A stretch of DNA of 22,096 nucleotides from Darksidea phi (Eukaryota > Ascomycota > Dothideomycetes > Pleosporales > Lentitheciaceae): assembly GCA_030770425.1 (NCBI GenBank), contig JASJFT010000387.1, positions 1 to 22,096 of the forward strand, written 5' to 3'. The notes below the pieces were generated by a model that made no database searches, was not told where the DNA came from, and saw nothing but the letters and a program-made list of their open reading frames with translations. The translations under genes and the position numbers were made by a program. This document shows, piece by piece, positions 8,939 to 21,250 of the stretch. Every line of letters starts with the position of its first letter. The stretch's first letter is position 1.

Positions 8939-10640
8939 ATTCGAATCCTTCTTACTTCTTTTTAAGGACTAGTAGTATAGCGTCGACGTTAAAAGCTAAT
9001 ACTTTAAAAGTTCTCGTTAATTATATTATATAACGTCTATTTTAAGCTATTAGTATACCTTTTTATACTACCTACTTAAAGAAGAGTACTCGCTCTAGTA
9101 CCTATCTATCTAGTAGACGAAATAATCTTAATATATAGCTAGTCGGCGAAGTATACTAGTAGTATTCTAAGTTTAGTAAATAATAAGTTTAGAAACTAGA
9201 ATTAGACGATAAGAATAACTACTAACTAGGGGACCTATTTAATTTTAAAAATATTTAGGAGGGTTAATACGTCTCTAAAACCCCTACGACCCGTACGTAG
9301 TATAATAACGGAAATATCTTAAAGATATTTAATAAGCTACTATCTTTTAGTAGAGTCTCGATAATAACTATAATTAATAGGGATTACTAATCTACGTAAG
9401 GAAATAATAGAATACCTAGCTATAAAAATATAGCTCGTATAAGTAGATTCTAACTATACTAATACTTAACTTCTACTATACTATCTATATTAGAAGCTAA
9501 TAATACCCTAATAGGTAGTAATTACCTAAGTATAGTCTATACTATACCTATCTACGCTTCGGTCTTAGGTAAAGTACTTCTAGTTAAAGTAGTATAAATA
9601 CTACTTAACCTTTAATACTAGAGTATACTAGTTAACTAGATTAAGACTATATAAGTAAATCTTACTATAGTTTAAGTAGTCTTTAGACTAGCTATAATAA
9701 CCTCTTAAACTATAGCTAGTCTACCTTTAGTAGACGATACTCGTTAGGGACTATCTAATCTAACTAAGATTAGGAACCCTTCTATACTAGACTTAATAAA
9801 GAAAATCCTAACGACCTAAGCTATAGACCGTTAGATTAGAGATATTAATAGTCTCTTTTAAATTAACTTCGCTACTATTAATACTCTTAAGTATACTATA
9901 TAGGTTATAATACTTATTAAGAATAATATATATTATAACCTACTAGACTAAGCTACTAATAATAGTAAAGTTATTATATAGCCCTAGTTATAGACGAAGC
10001 TTAAGAGTCTTATAAAGAACCCTATCCTAATAAAGTTTAATAACTACTTTAAGTTTTAAAATATCGAATAGTACTAGGACGATAGCTTTAACTTCTTCTT
10101 TAACTATTTTATAACTCGCGAAGCTATCCTAAAAGTAAAACCTTTTAGTAGTAATATAAGTTCTAATATACTAAAGATATCTATAATATAGAGTAAGTAT
10201 TTAGAACCTTTATACTATAAGATATAAAGGGACGGCTAGCTTAAGAATATATAAATCTAAATATAATTTAAACGTATCTTATAGAATATAAAGATAGTAG
10301 TATACTTTATCCCTATACTAGCTACTCTTCTAAAAATTTCTAGCCCTAATTTAACTATAAGTAAAAAGTATACTACGTCTTTAGTAGCTTTAAGTAATTC
10401 TAGCTAAAAAAAATAGAATTAGAAGCTCTTTTAGTAGGGTAATACTAGATAGTTTCTATTAAGAACCCTATTATACTCTAAGAGCGTAGCGTTAATATCC
10501 TAATTTAAGACTAACTAAAAGAAGAATTATTAAAAGTATCGTTCTAAAGATAACGATAGATTAGATAAAACTTAAGAAAAAAAAGCTAATCTATTTTTAA
10601 AAAAAGATAAGCCCTAGTTACTAATATTACCATAACACTA
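8939..10640 (+). pseudogene. gag: Gypsy A leader and gag remnant
   Basis: The position between the 5' LTR and protease, plus long plus-strand readable frames once TAA/TAG are discounted, point to gag. Around 10036-10400 the frame with codons at 1 mod 3 gives FNNYFKFQNIEQY followed by charged sequence; pol further on uses the 0 mod 3 frame, so gag and pol were probably in different frames, as in elements using frameshifting. I could not find a zinc knuckle. Two residual CA sites at 10631 and 10636 sit at its end. The precise limits of gag are unknown. Confidence 0.5.
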
Positions 10641-13600
10641 CTAGGGCTAAATACTAATAGTAAATCCTTATAGATTACTAGTAATATAAGAATATACCTC
10701 TCTATAGACGTTCCGATATAGACCTAGGGTCTTTTTAATATAGGATTAGACTTAAATATTATTAGGAAGGACCTTATATTATAGTAGAATCTTTCTAAGA
10801 TATTATTATATATAAAGCTATAAATATATTAAGTCTTTAGTATACTATTATATCTAGAAGAGCTATATATTATTATAATAATAATATAGAATTCTTAAGA
10901 TATAATAAGAATAATAGATTCTTAAGTATTTTAGACTACTCCTATAAATAGCTATAATCTTATCCTTAGCTAGCTATAGCTATATAAGATAAACCCTTAA
11001 ATAAATTACTAAAAGAAATCTTTTAAGTAGTAGGATAGAAGTATAGTAGTTAAGTATATCGAAGTTAAGATAATATTTAATAACTTAATACGATAGCTAT
11101 AATTTAGGGAGAAAGTATATATATTATACCTAGAAAGCTTTTATACTTAATTACTTATAAATAAGAAAGAGTATTAACTTTAATTTCCTAATATAGTAGA
11201 GGTCGTAGAATATCTATAAATATTTATTAGTAAGATATAAACCCTAAAGGGTAATAAATCTTAAGATACTTAATACTAGAATAAGTAGGATTTATTTTAG
11301 TTAAGAAACTAGACTTTATAACTCTATAATTACCTCGTCTATTATATAAAGTAATATCCTAAACTAGTATAGCTACCTAAGGCTATAATCTTCTAGATTA
11401 TAGTATTAATAATAAATACCCTTCTATAAAGGGTTACGGCTTTTTATTAAAAGAGGCGACGGAAGTCTAAGAACTATCTAGATACTTTCTATAATAATTT
11501 TAATAAGAAAATCGACTTTAAGAAGGTTATAAAGGTATTAGAATATCTTTATAATTAATTTTAATACTTTAGTCCTAAGCTTATTAGTAGAATTACTTTT
11601 AACTTAGAGTACGACTATACTATTAATCTTAAGAAGGAAAAAATACTATTAAATCTATTTATTTATAATCTCTCTAGAAGAGAATTTAAGATTCTAAGAG
11701 AATATCTTAATAACTCTTTAAAAAAGGGGTAGATTTAGTTTAGTAAGTCTTTAGTAGAAGTCCTAATACTTTTTATACCTAAAATTAATAATATACTTTA
11801 ATTATATATTAATTATAGAGGTTTAAATAAAATAATAATTAAAAATTATTACTCTATACCCCTTATAAGCGAGATATTAAACCGGCTATCTAAGACTAAG
11901 ATCTTTATAAAACTTAATCTTTAAGAAGTATATTATTAATTATATATTAAGAAGAGTAATAAGTAGAAAATAATATTTAAAATATATTATAGCTATTTTA
12001 AATATTTAATAATACTATTCGGTCTTACGAATATACCTACTACGTTTTAGTCGTATATCTATAGAGTCTTAAATAGTCTATTAAATAAAATATATATTAT
12101 TTATTTAAACGATATTCTTATATACTCTAAAGAGGAGAAGGACTATAAATAATATATTTATAAAGTTCTTAAGAGATTATATAATTAAAAACTCTATTAT
12201 AAAGCCTTAAAGTATACCTTCTCTATAAAATTAGTAGAGTTTCTCGGCTTTATTATAACCCTCTATAGGGTAGTTATAGACCTAATACGAGTCTAAATAA
12301 TTAAAGAGTAGCTAGAGCCTAAGAGCTATTAAGATATCTAAGTATTTCTTAGATTTATAAACTTTTACTAATAGTTTATATATAATTACTTAGATATTAT
12401 TTATTTACTTCTAGAATATATAACCTCTACGTAGAATCTAATATTAGTCTAATAAGATTCTAATAAAGATACGTTAATAGGAAAGTTAAAGAAGATTAAG
12501 AAGAGTTCTACGAAGTAGTATACTTCTTAATTTTAGCTAAAGAATATATATAATATATTTTTTATACTCTATAAGCTCTTTATAAGAGCCCTTATTCTTT
12601 AATACTTTAACCTAGTAAAATTTATAATAGTTATTACTAATACCTCTAAGTTTACTATAGTAGTTATTCTATTATAGCTATAAATAATAGTACTCTTAAT
12701 AAAAAAATATTAGAAACTAGTTACGTTCTTTAGTCGTAAGTTTACTAGGTTATAGGTTTAATAGAATACTTATAATAAAGAGTTATTTACTATTATAAAA
12801 ACCTTTAAATAGTAGTAATACTATCTTAAGTATACTCTAGATACTATCTATATATTATATAACTATAATAATCTAAGATATTTTATAATTACGAAGATAC
12901 TCTTACTTAAGTAAATATACTAGGCCGAAGAGTTAGCTTATTTTAACTTTAAGATCGAATATAAGTCTAGTATAAAGAATCTAGCTAATATACTATTATA
13001 ATAACCTAATTATACTAAAGGCTTTTAGCTTAGAAAGAGAAGGATACTAAGAAATATTATACTTCTTATACTTTAAAATAAACTTTAAATATAGATACTT
13101 TAGAAGCCTATAGCTTTATATATTAAAGATTAAATAGTATATAAATCTAATCTTACTAATAAGGATTTATAAGTAACCTATTAGAAATCTAAAGATAATA
13201 TAAACTATTTTACTATAAAATTCCCTAGTATAGTACTAGTTTTTAACGATATATTATTTATTAACTTTAACCTATCTATAGGTAAGAACGATAAATCTAA
13301 AGAGTAATTAGAAGGCTTAAATCTAGCTTTAATATTTCTTTAATATTATAAAGTATTTCCTACTTTTATATTATATAAGTCTTTACTAGAAGCTATAAAT
13401 AACGACTCGCCCTTTAGCTAGGAAACCCCTAGACTACTATTAGATTATATTTAGGAAGTATAGGAACGTAATATAGTCTATTATAAGAATATATAATATA
13501 TATAAAAGTCTAAGAGTAAAGAAGAATAAAAGAGTATATCTTTATAGATTATAGATCCGAAGGGTATCCTTTAGAGAGTAGGGAAAGTATAGATTCCTAA

Positions 13601-14990
13601 TAATAAAGCTCTTTATTAAGCTATTCTTACGAGGAATTATAATAACCCCCTAGGGGGTTATTATAGGGTAGATAAGACTATTAAACTTTTATAAAGAAAG
13701 TACTATTAACTAAAGCTTTAAGTAGAGGTTAATATATATATACGAGGCTATATAGTATACTAAATAAATAAAGTATAAAGATATAAGTTATAGGGGTTAC
13801 TAGAACTAATTTCTCTACTATAGAAGCTATAGTATAATTACTTCTTAGACTTTATTATCGACCTATTAGAATCTAAGAATTCTAAGAGTAACGTCTATAA
13901 TATAGTATTAGTACTTATCGACTATTTTTTAAAACTAGTCCGGTATCTATCTATAATAAAGAATATTACTATAAGTATATTAGCCGATCTATTATTTATA
14001 AAAGTATTTATTAAGGTCGAACTCCTATTATTACTAATCTTAGACTAGGGCTCTATCTTTATTAGTAAATTCTAATTAGACGTATACTTTTATTTTAATA
14101 TTAAATAATAAATAAGTATAGTCTTCTACTCGTAGATAGATAGCTAAACTAAATACTAGAATTAAAAGCTTAAAGTATACCTATAGATATACCTAAACTA
14201 TTAATAAAATAACTAGTATTAGTTACTCCTAATAGTAGAATATATATATAATTCTAAGATTTATTTAAGTTATAATATATATTCTATTAAGATCGTAATA
14301 GGCGTTAAATCTAAGGATTTTAATAATATAGAAGATAAGTATTAGCTTCGTTAACTACCTAGTAACTAGAGTATAAATAGAAAGATCCTAAGTATATATT
14401 AGAGAGTTATTAACTTTCTAACTAGCTAGATATAATAGTTTTTTAATACTTAGAATATATTAACCTATACTTAAGAGAGCTAGTAATACTAATATAACTT
14501 AAAAAGAATAAGTAAGTATTTTACTATTAGTAAGAAGGTAATCCTAAAAGCTATTAATATTAAGACTAAGTACCCTTTAAAAAAGCTAGATATAAAGTAC
14601 TTAGAACTCTTTACTATTTAAACTAAGTATAAGAAGTTAAACTACTAGCTTAAATTACCTCTATTAATATTCTAGCTATATTCTATCTTTTATATATTAC
14701 TTCTAGAGAAGTAGATTAAATTAAGAGAAGGTCTAAACTTTAGATCTAGTCCTATATAGTATCCGAAGCTTAATAACAGCGACTAATATAAAGTTAAAGC
14801 TATTCTTACCTATAAGATAGTATATAATAAGAAGCTCTTTCTTATAAAATAGCTAGATTAGCCGTATAAGAATAGTATATAGAAGTCTAAGACCTCTCTT
14901 AATAATTATAAAAAGGTCCTCGCGGAATATTAGACGAACCTAGATAATTAAATATTAGGTTATCTAAAATAGAAAGCTACTAGAAAAGTA
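10641..14990 (+). pseudogene. pol: Gypsy A pol remnant: protease, RT, RNase H, integrase, chromodomain
   Basis: Codons lie at multiples of three, and the domains below share this frame. Protease: 10737-10751 reads NIGLD, which RIP derives from DTGSD, and a W-PWL..INP.I-type segment lies near 10975-11015. RT: about 11640-12290, with FGLTN at 12021-12035 and YLND at 12102-12113 in place of YLDD. RNase H: a DHNNLRYF-type motif, now NYNNLRYF, at 12861-12884, then AEELAYF and the NPAD-SRRPDY-type end near 13010. Integrase: the HHCC finger at about 13630-13770 has its His and Cys converted to Tyr; Asp at 13848 and Asp at 14043 remain, and Glu at 14151 is Lys, spaced as DD35E. Chromodomain: about 14781-14945, with KVKAIL, LFLIKWLDQPY and NYKKVLAEY. 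Confidence 0.92.
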
Positions 14991-17140
14991 TTATAAACTT
15001 TATAAAGAAGTAATAACGTACGTAAGAAGCCCTAAAGGGGTAGATTATATAAGTAGTATTAATATAAAGAAAGAATTAAGAGATTTAGCTAAAAGGTACT
15101 CTTAAGATCCTACTTAGAGGTTATTATATAAGTAGAATAATTAGTTAAGAAAAGAATACTATCTATATTAGTAATAAGCTATAACTTAAAGAATTTAGTA
15201 AAACTAGTCTTTATATATTATAGTAATAGATAAAATATATATCTAAAAGAATATATACTTAAAAGTAATTAGTTAGACTAGGCTTTTAATATAGATATTT
15301 ATTCTATTTATATACCTAGTAATATCTATTAAAGGGAAACTTTAGCTAAGTACTATATAGTCTAAAGACAATCTAAGTAAGCTCTATATACTAGATAAGA
15401 AGTTCCTAAAGAAGCTTCGTAGCGCCCCCTTTTAGGGGGTAATAAGTATCGTACCTCTACTAATAATATTCCCCTTAGGAATATTAGGGCTATAATAATA
15501 CTAATAATACTTATAATTAGTAGTTCTAAGGGGTATACTAGTCGAAGAGTTATACTTAATAAAATAAGTCTTATAAGTAACGGAGGCTACGAAGTTAATA
15601 GACGTTAGATAGCTAACGCTACCTAGCCTATACTAGAGGAATTAGTATAGAAAGCTATTAGAAAGATAGTAAAATATACCTAATAGTATTAGAAGTTAAG
15701 TTTATATACTATAGCTAGAGCCCGATATAATTCTACCTTACTACTAGTATCCTTAATTAAACGCTTCTACTTAGCCTTATACTAGTTCTAATTAGTATTA
15801 ATATTAAAAGTATAGGACTATATATCCTATTAAACCTTCTTAAGTATATTAGAATCTATATTCTTATTATTATAAGTAGCTCGGGTATTATAATACTAGA
15901 TACGTTTAATAGTAAAGATAAGAAGGTTAAAGTAGTAGTAGAAAGTAGACTTAACTTATATAAATTATTAGTAGAACTATATTAGTAGAAAGAAGGGAAG
16001 ACTAGTATATATTATAAAGTAGGCCTAATAGTAAGCTTTATACCTACTATAGGTAGTATAGATATTAGCCTTCTAGTACTAGTCGCTCGAAGTAATCTAA
16101 TAGAACTTAGCTATATTAAACTTCTATATAAACTAGAGGAGGTAGTTTATATACTAATAGTATATAAGAGGGGGCTAAGGTTCTAGATAGATAGGAAGAG
16201 TATAGATATACTTAAGAAGAGTAGTATTACTATACTAGTTAATAGAGGTAATTATAATAAAGGATAGAATCTTAAAAGTATTAAGGAATAAAGTAGAGAA
16301 ATTTAGAAATAGATATATCTTCTTATATTTATACTAAGAGAGACTATCCCGTATTTAAGCTAATAGTACCTTAGGTACTTACTAGTAAGAGTCTAAAATA
16401 TAGAAATAAAGGCGCCTAAAGAGATATAATATATAATAATTTATTACCTCTTAAATAAATATCTATAAAGATATAAATAGAATTTCTCTTACTAAAAGAG
16501 CTATAGATAAATGAGTAATTTAATATAATTATAAGTTACGATAGACGGTAACTAGTAATTACTAAGTACTACTAGGTTATACTATTATAATAAATATTAA
16601 AATTAAATTAAATAAAGTCTAGACTAGTTCTAAAGTCTTTACGAAGGTATTATAAGTAAGTAGAGTAACTATAGAGGTTATACTTAGTAAATAGCTCTTA
16701 TATAAAGATAGTAAGTATCTACTAAATAGAAGTTACTAAAAATCGTCTATAAGGGGAGTAGTAATACTATTACTACTAGTATAAGAATCTATAAGAATAT
16801 ATATAAACTATAAGTTATAATAATAATAGATAAAAGTTATAAATATATACTAATAATAGACTAATACTTAAGTTATATATACTTTTTAATTAAACTAACT
16901 ATATATTATAAGATTAGGGTTAAGAACTATAAGACTAGAAAGATTATAGAAACTCCCCGTTAAGATAGTAGGATATAACGTAGATACTAAATACCTAAAA
17001 GGTCTTCTTTATAAAATTATTTTTTCCTTAGAAATAGAATTTTTTAGGAGTATAGATACTTAGGTAAACTTTTCTAAAGAAAGTAAGAAGACTAATAGAA
17101 TACGTTATAGTAAATAACTCTTTATAAGGGTCGAGATAGC
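14991..17140 (+). pseudogene. Long extra 3' segment of Gypsy A after the chromodomain
   Basis: The pol frame stays readable for at least another 900 bases beyond the chromodomain, to roughly 15950, if TAA/TAG are taken as Gln/Trp. It gives basic, Gln/Pro-rich sequence such as RKKPQRGRL (about 15022), PLLGG (about 15428) and SSKGYTSRR (15522). Shorter readable stretches follow to about 16400. I recognise no family. It may be a C-terminal Pol extension, a third ORF, or an older insertion. Residual CA/TG lie at 15369 and 16512. Past 16400 I see no clear coding signal. Confidence 0.4.
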
Positions 17141-17144
17141 CCTT

Positions 17145-17158
17145 AGAAAAGAGGGAGA
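17145..17158 (+). other. Polypurine tract of Gypsy A
   Basis: A run of AGAAAAGAGGGAGA three bases before the 3' LTR, in the position and composition expected for the plus-strand primer. Confidence 0.7.
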
Positions 17159-17161
17159 CTA

Positions 17162-17347
17162 TATTACGCCTACTTCTACTAGAGGACTTCTAGATTATTA
17201 TCGACCTAGCTACGGTTATATACCGGACCCTATATAGTCCTACGTTCTACTATTACGTTTTCTTAAGGATTTATCTTATCTCTATCTAAATATAACCCTT
17301 TTACTATCTTAGTATTTCTATACCTACCTACCTATACGTATTTTATA
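17162..17347 (+). repeat. 3' LTR of Gypsy A (186 bp)
   Basis: Gap-free partner of 8753-8938. It retains some CG where the 5' copy has CA/TG-type changes and vice versa (for example TACGTTCTACTATTACG here against TATATTCTACTATTATA there), so the two copies mutated independently from one parent sequence. It is followed by TCTAA, the probable right half of the target-site duplication. Confidence 0.9.
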
Positions 17348-17880
17348 TCTAAGACTTTTATAGCTTATTATCTTCGTTTTATTTATTATATCTTTTATTT
17401 TAGTTATATAATACTACTAGCTTAGTTATATTTAAACTATTAATTTACTAGTTATAAATATAAAATACTACTATTTTCTACTTATTATAGTAAATATCTC
17501 TCTTAGAATATTTTCTATAGTTTAGTAATAATTAATAAGTCTCTTACTTATACTAAAGAAGAGCGTTTTTAACTTTTTACTAAATTAAAGTTTATTAAGA
17601 ATAAAGAGTTAACTACTTAAACTTATAAATAGTATATCTATATATAATTAGTTTAATATAATATCTATTAATATAAGTTTCTTAATTATAAGTTAGCTTT
17701 AATTTCTAAGTTAGAAAAGTTAAAATAGATAAAAATTACTTAGTTTACTTCTTCTAACCTACCTATATTACTATAATAACCCTTATTATATAAGTTTACT
17801 AACTTTTCTACTTTCCTAAATAGTTAGGAGCCTCTTTCTTTAGATATCTCTAGTAATATTATTTAACTAGGTCTTAGTAG
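17348..17880 (-). other. Tail of Gypsy C beyond the chromodomain
   Basis: About 530 bases on the 3' side of the C chromodomain. Some minus-strand frame remains readable just beyond the chromodomain, but I see no domain, polypurine tract or LTR. The element's 3' LTR may have been displaced to the other side of Gypsy A. Confidence 0.4.
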
Positions 17881-20800
17881 TCTTATAAATTCTTAATTAA
17901 TTCCTATATATTTTAGTTAATAGACTATTCTACCTACTTAACTAAGTATTTCTATTAATAATTAATCTTCTATAGTTCTTAGATTTTCTTAACCTTATAT
18001 TTCTTATCTTTAAGTTTAATATTAATAGCTACTTTAATATCTTTTAGTACTAGTTCTAGTAATAATATATAGAATACTAGATATATTTTTATACCCCTAG
18101 CTAGCTTTAGTCTATAGTTAACTAGTCCTATTTTTTCTTTAATTTTAAATAGTCTAATTTATAAATTATTTAATTTATTATATAGTTATTTAATTTTTAG
18201 ATTTTATTATAAAAGGAAAACTTTATTTCCTTTTTTAAGAATTAGTCCCTTAAGTCTTTTTTTATTTACTATTTTAGTTATTATAAGATTTCTATATACT
18301 ATCTATATATTAAGTTCTTTATATAATTCTTATATTAAATAGACCTTCTTTTCTACTCTAGTAGATATACTTTTAATATTCTTTAAATCTTTATAAGTTA
18401 TTAGCTTATATCTATAATTTATATAGTATAGTAAGTATCTAGTCGTCGTAGACTTCTTACTATTATATACTAATTATATTATTAGTAATAATTTAATTTA
18501 ATTATTTTATAACTTATTAATATAAAATCTTAAATACTTCTTTAGAATTTAGTTTATTTATTTCGTCTAATTATCTATCTATAGGTAGAAGCTAGTTAAT
18601 AGTTTTCTTTTAATTTCTAATTTTATAAGTAGTATACTCTAAAATTTTAAAGTAAATAGTTTATTCTTATTTATAAGAATCTATTCTAGTAATTTATAAT
18701 TAGTAATAAGTATTCTTTTAACTTTATAAGCTATATTTTCTACTATAATTACTTCGTTTATTAGAATAAAGTATACTATTTTAGTTAATTAGTCTATAAT
18801 TACTATAATTATATTATATAATCTTTCTAATCTTAGTTTTAATAATAGTAGTAGCTTTATTATAAAGTCTATTATAACGTAAGTTTATAGTTATATAGAT
18901 AGTACTAATAGTTAAAATAATTTATAGGACTTATATCTCTTAGATTTATTTTTAGAATATTCTAAATAGTTATCTATTACTTTTTAAACTTTCTTTTTTA
19001 TATTAATAAGTAGGTATTCTCTATCTATATATCTAATTATTTTATTAATTCTTAGATATTTTAGTATTTTACTCTTATAAATTTCCTATATTAGATCTTC
19101 TTTAAGATTTAGTAATATATAAGATCTTATCTCTAAATTATTTATTAAAGTAAAGTATTCTTTCTTATTAAAGTATATATTATCTTCCTTTAATATTTTA
19201 TTAATATTCTTAATAGTTTCTTAGATCTTATTTCTCTATTTTTTCTTAATATTTACTATTACTATAATCTTAACTAGTCTTATATAGTTATATATAAGAG
19301 TTCTATTAGATTTCTTTTATAAAATTAGTTTATATATAATAGATTTATTAGTACCTTAAAGGTCTAATCTTCTACTAAGAATATCTACTACTTTATTTAG
19401 TATTTTTAGTTAATAACTTATCTTAAAGTTATAATCTACTAGTAATTTTAATTATTAGAATTATTATTAATTAAGTTTCTTTATAGTTATAAAACTTATA
19501 AAATTCTAGTAGTCTATAATAATCTTAATTTTATACTTAGCTCTTATAAGCTATAATCTCTATTATTTAAATACTAATATAATAGTACTAAGTTTCTTAT
19601 TATAAATATTATAATTTACTTCTTTCTTATTAAACTTATATAAATAGTAGAATATTAGTCTTTATTTTTTTTTCTCTTCTTACTAAGTAAGTATTACTTC
19701 TAGTATATAGTCTAATATATCTATTTCTACTCTAAGAGGTTTTATTAAATTATATATTTATAATATAGATATTAATATAAATAGATTCTTAAACTTATTA
19801 AAAGCTTCTTATTATTTTTAATTTTACTAAAATTCTTTTTCTTTCTTAGTTACTTTTATAAGTAAAGATATAGTCTTTAAATAATTTCTAATAAACTTTT
19901 AGTAGAAGTTAGTAAATCTTAAAAAGAATTATATATCTTTAATTAATATTAGAGTTAGTTACTTTCTTATAATCTATACTTTCTTTAAGTCTATAAATAC
20001 TCCTTTTTATAAAATAATAAAACTTAAATATTTAGTTTTTATTCTATAGAATTTATATTTATTTAGGTAAAGTAGTAACTTATTCTATTATAGTTTTCGT
20101 AGTATCTTCTTTATATATTCTTTATATTTCTCTAGTATTCCTTTATTATATATAAGGATATTATGTAAATATATTATATAGAATACGTCTAAGTATTTAT
20201 TTAATATTTTATTAATAACTAATTAAAATATTATTAGTTTATTTATTAATCTAAATAGTATAACTCTATATTTATAAAGTTTATATTAGGCCTTAAATAC
20301 TATATACTTTTTATACCCTTTTACTATTTAAATCTAGTAGAACTTCTCTTAAATATTAAATTTTATAATTTACTTAACTCCTTAGAACTAGTCTATAAAT
20401 TCTTCGATTAGTAATAGTAGATATTTATTCTTCTTTATAATATTATTTAAACGTCTATAATTTATATAAAGTTATAACTTTTTATTCTTCTTTAAAATAA
20501 ATAAAACTAATAATATTATAGAGCTTTAACTTTCTCTAATATATCCTCTTTTTAAGTTTTTTATTAAGTACTCTTTTAATTCTTTCTATTAATCTACTAT
20601 TAACGAGTATATAGATCTAGGCTTAAGCTTTATACTTTATTCTAAATATATTTTATAATCTTATTTTTAATACTTTAGTAAATTAGTCTTTAAATATTCT
20701 TTAAATAGCTCTTAGAACTTTTTATAATCTTAAGGTATTATTAGTTATAATTCTTTTTATATAGTTATAACTCTCTATACTATAATAATATTAACTTTTT

Positions 20801-21250
20801 ATAATTTTTTTTTATAGATTCTTATAATCTTATAAAGTAAAATTAAGTTTATTCTTTCTTTTTAAAGTATATATTAGATTTTATAGCTAGACCTTTTTAG
20901 TCTCTTAACTTTTATAACTTAAGCTATTTACTTATAGCCTAGTACTTTATATAGCTTCTAATCTATTTATAGATTATATATTACTAGTTAATTATAATTA
21001 ATAATTATATTAGTATTTTTAATTTCTATAATATTAAATCTATAATAGTCTCTAATATTTTCTACTTCTAGGATTACTTTTTATATTTTAAGATAAATTA
21101 TATCTTCTTTATATTTTATAGATAATCTATCTCTAAGATCTATTTATATAGATTTTTCTTTAATTTAATAGAGAATTTTATATTTCTTTATTAACTTTAA
21201 TAATAGAAGTATAAATTCTACTTTATTATTTATAATAATTTAGACTTTTT
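17881..21250 (-). pseudogene. pol: Gypsy C pol remnant: protease, RT, RNase H, integrase, chromodomain
   Basis: Minus strand, high to low coordinate. Protease: about 21240-20940, with an IDSGAEF-type active site now INNKVEF (about 21213-21240) and the closing WLV..NP.IDW segment near 20960-21000. RT: about 20600-20100, with LKEYL.KNLKRGYIRES, NYRRLNNI, and the catalytic box at 20160-20171 reading YLHN instead of YLDD. RNase H: about 19880-19450. Integrase: first Asp at 18867-18869 (DFI), VIVDRL downstream, second Asp changed to Asn at 18669-18671, then LFTLKF and a Glu-to-Lys change in the QTE.MN motif. Chromodomain: about 18010-17885, with YKVKKI, KYLVK and a final DLVK. The domain motifs read well with TAA/TAG as Gln/Trp, but the body contains many stops. 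Confidence 0.87.

Larger units (their letters stand above)
8753..17347 (+). mobile_element. Full-length RIP-degraded Gypsy chromovirus A (8.6 kb)
   Basis: Two direct LTRs of equal length (186 bp) bracket gag, protease, RT, RNase H, integrase and chromodomain in the order of Ty3/Gypsy elements. A likely 5-bp target-site duplication flanks it: TTTAA at 8748-8752 and TCTAA at 17348-17352, one transition apart. Mutation is nearly limited to CA/TG, and CG sites are frequent, unlike the flanking older relics. About 2.2 kb lie between the chromodomain and the 3' LTR, more than is usual for fungal chromoviruses. The element is dead: no start codons, stops throughout, catalytic residues lost. Confidence 0.93.

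Noticed and set aside
13638..13665. 28-bp perfect palindrome centred on CCCCCTAGGGGG
   Set aside because: It lies in the coding sequence of the Gypsy A integrase zinc finger (the Asn-Pro-Leu-Gly-Gly segment). RIP converts CA/TG to the self-complementary TA and so increases symmetry; chance plus mutation explains it.
15424..15440. Short C5/G5 hairpin suggestive of a terminator
   Set aside because: Small stem within the readable frame after the chromodomain, and rho-independent terminators do not apply to a fungal nuclear element.
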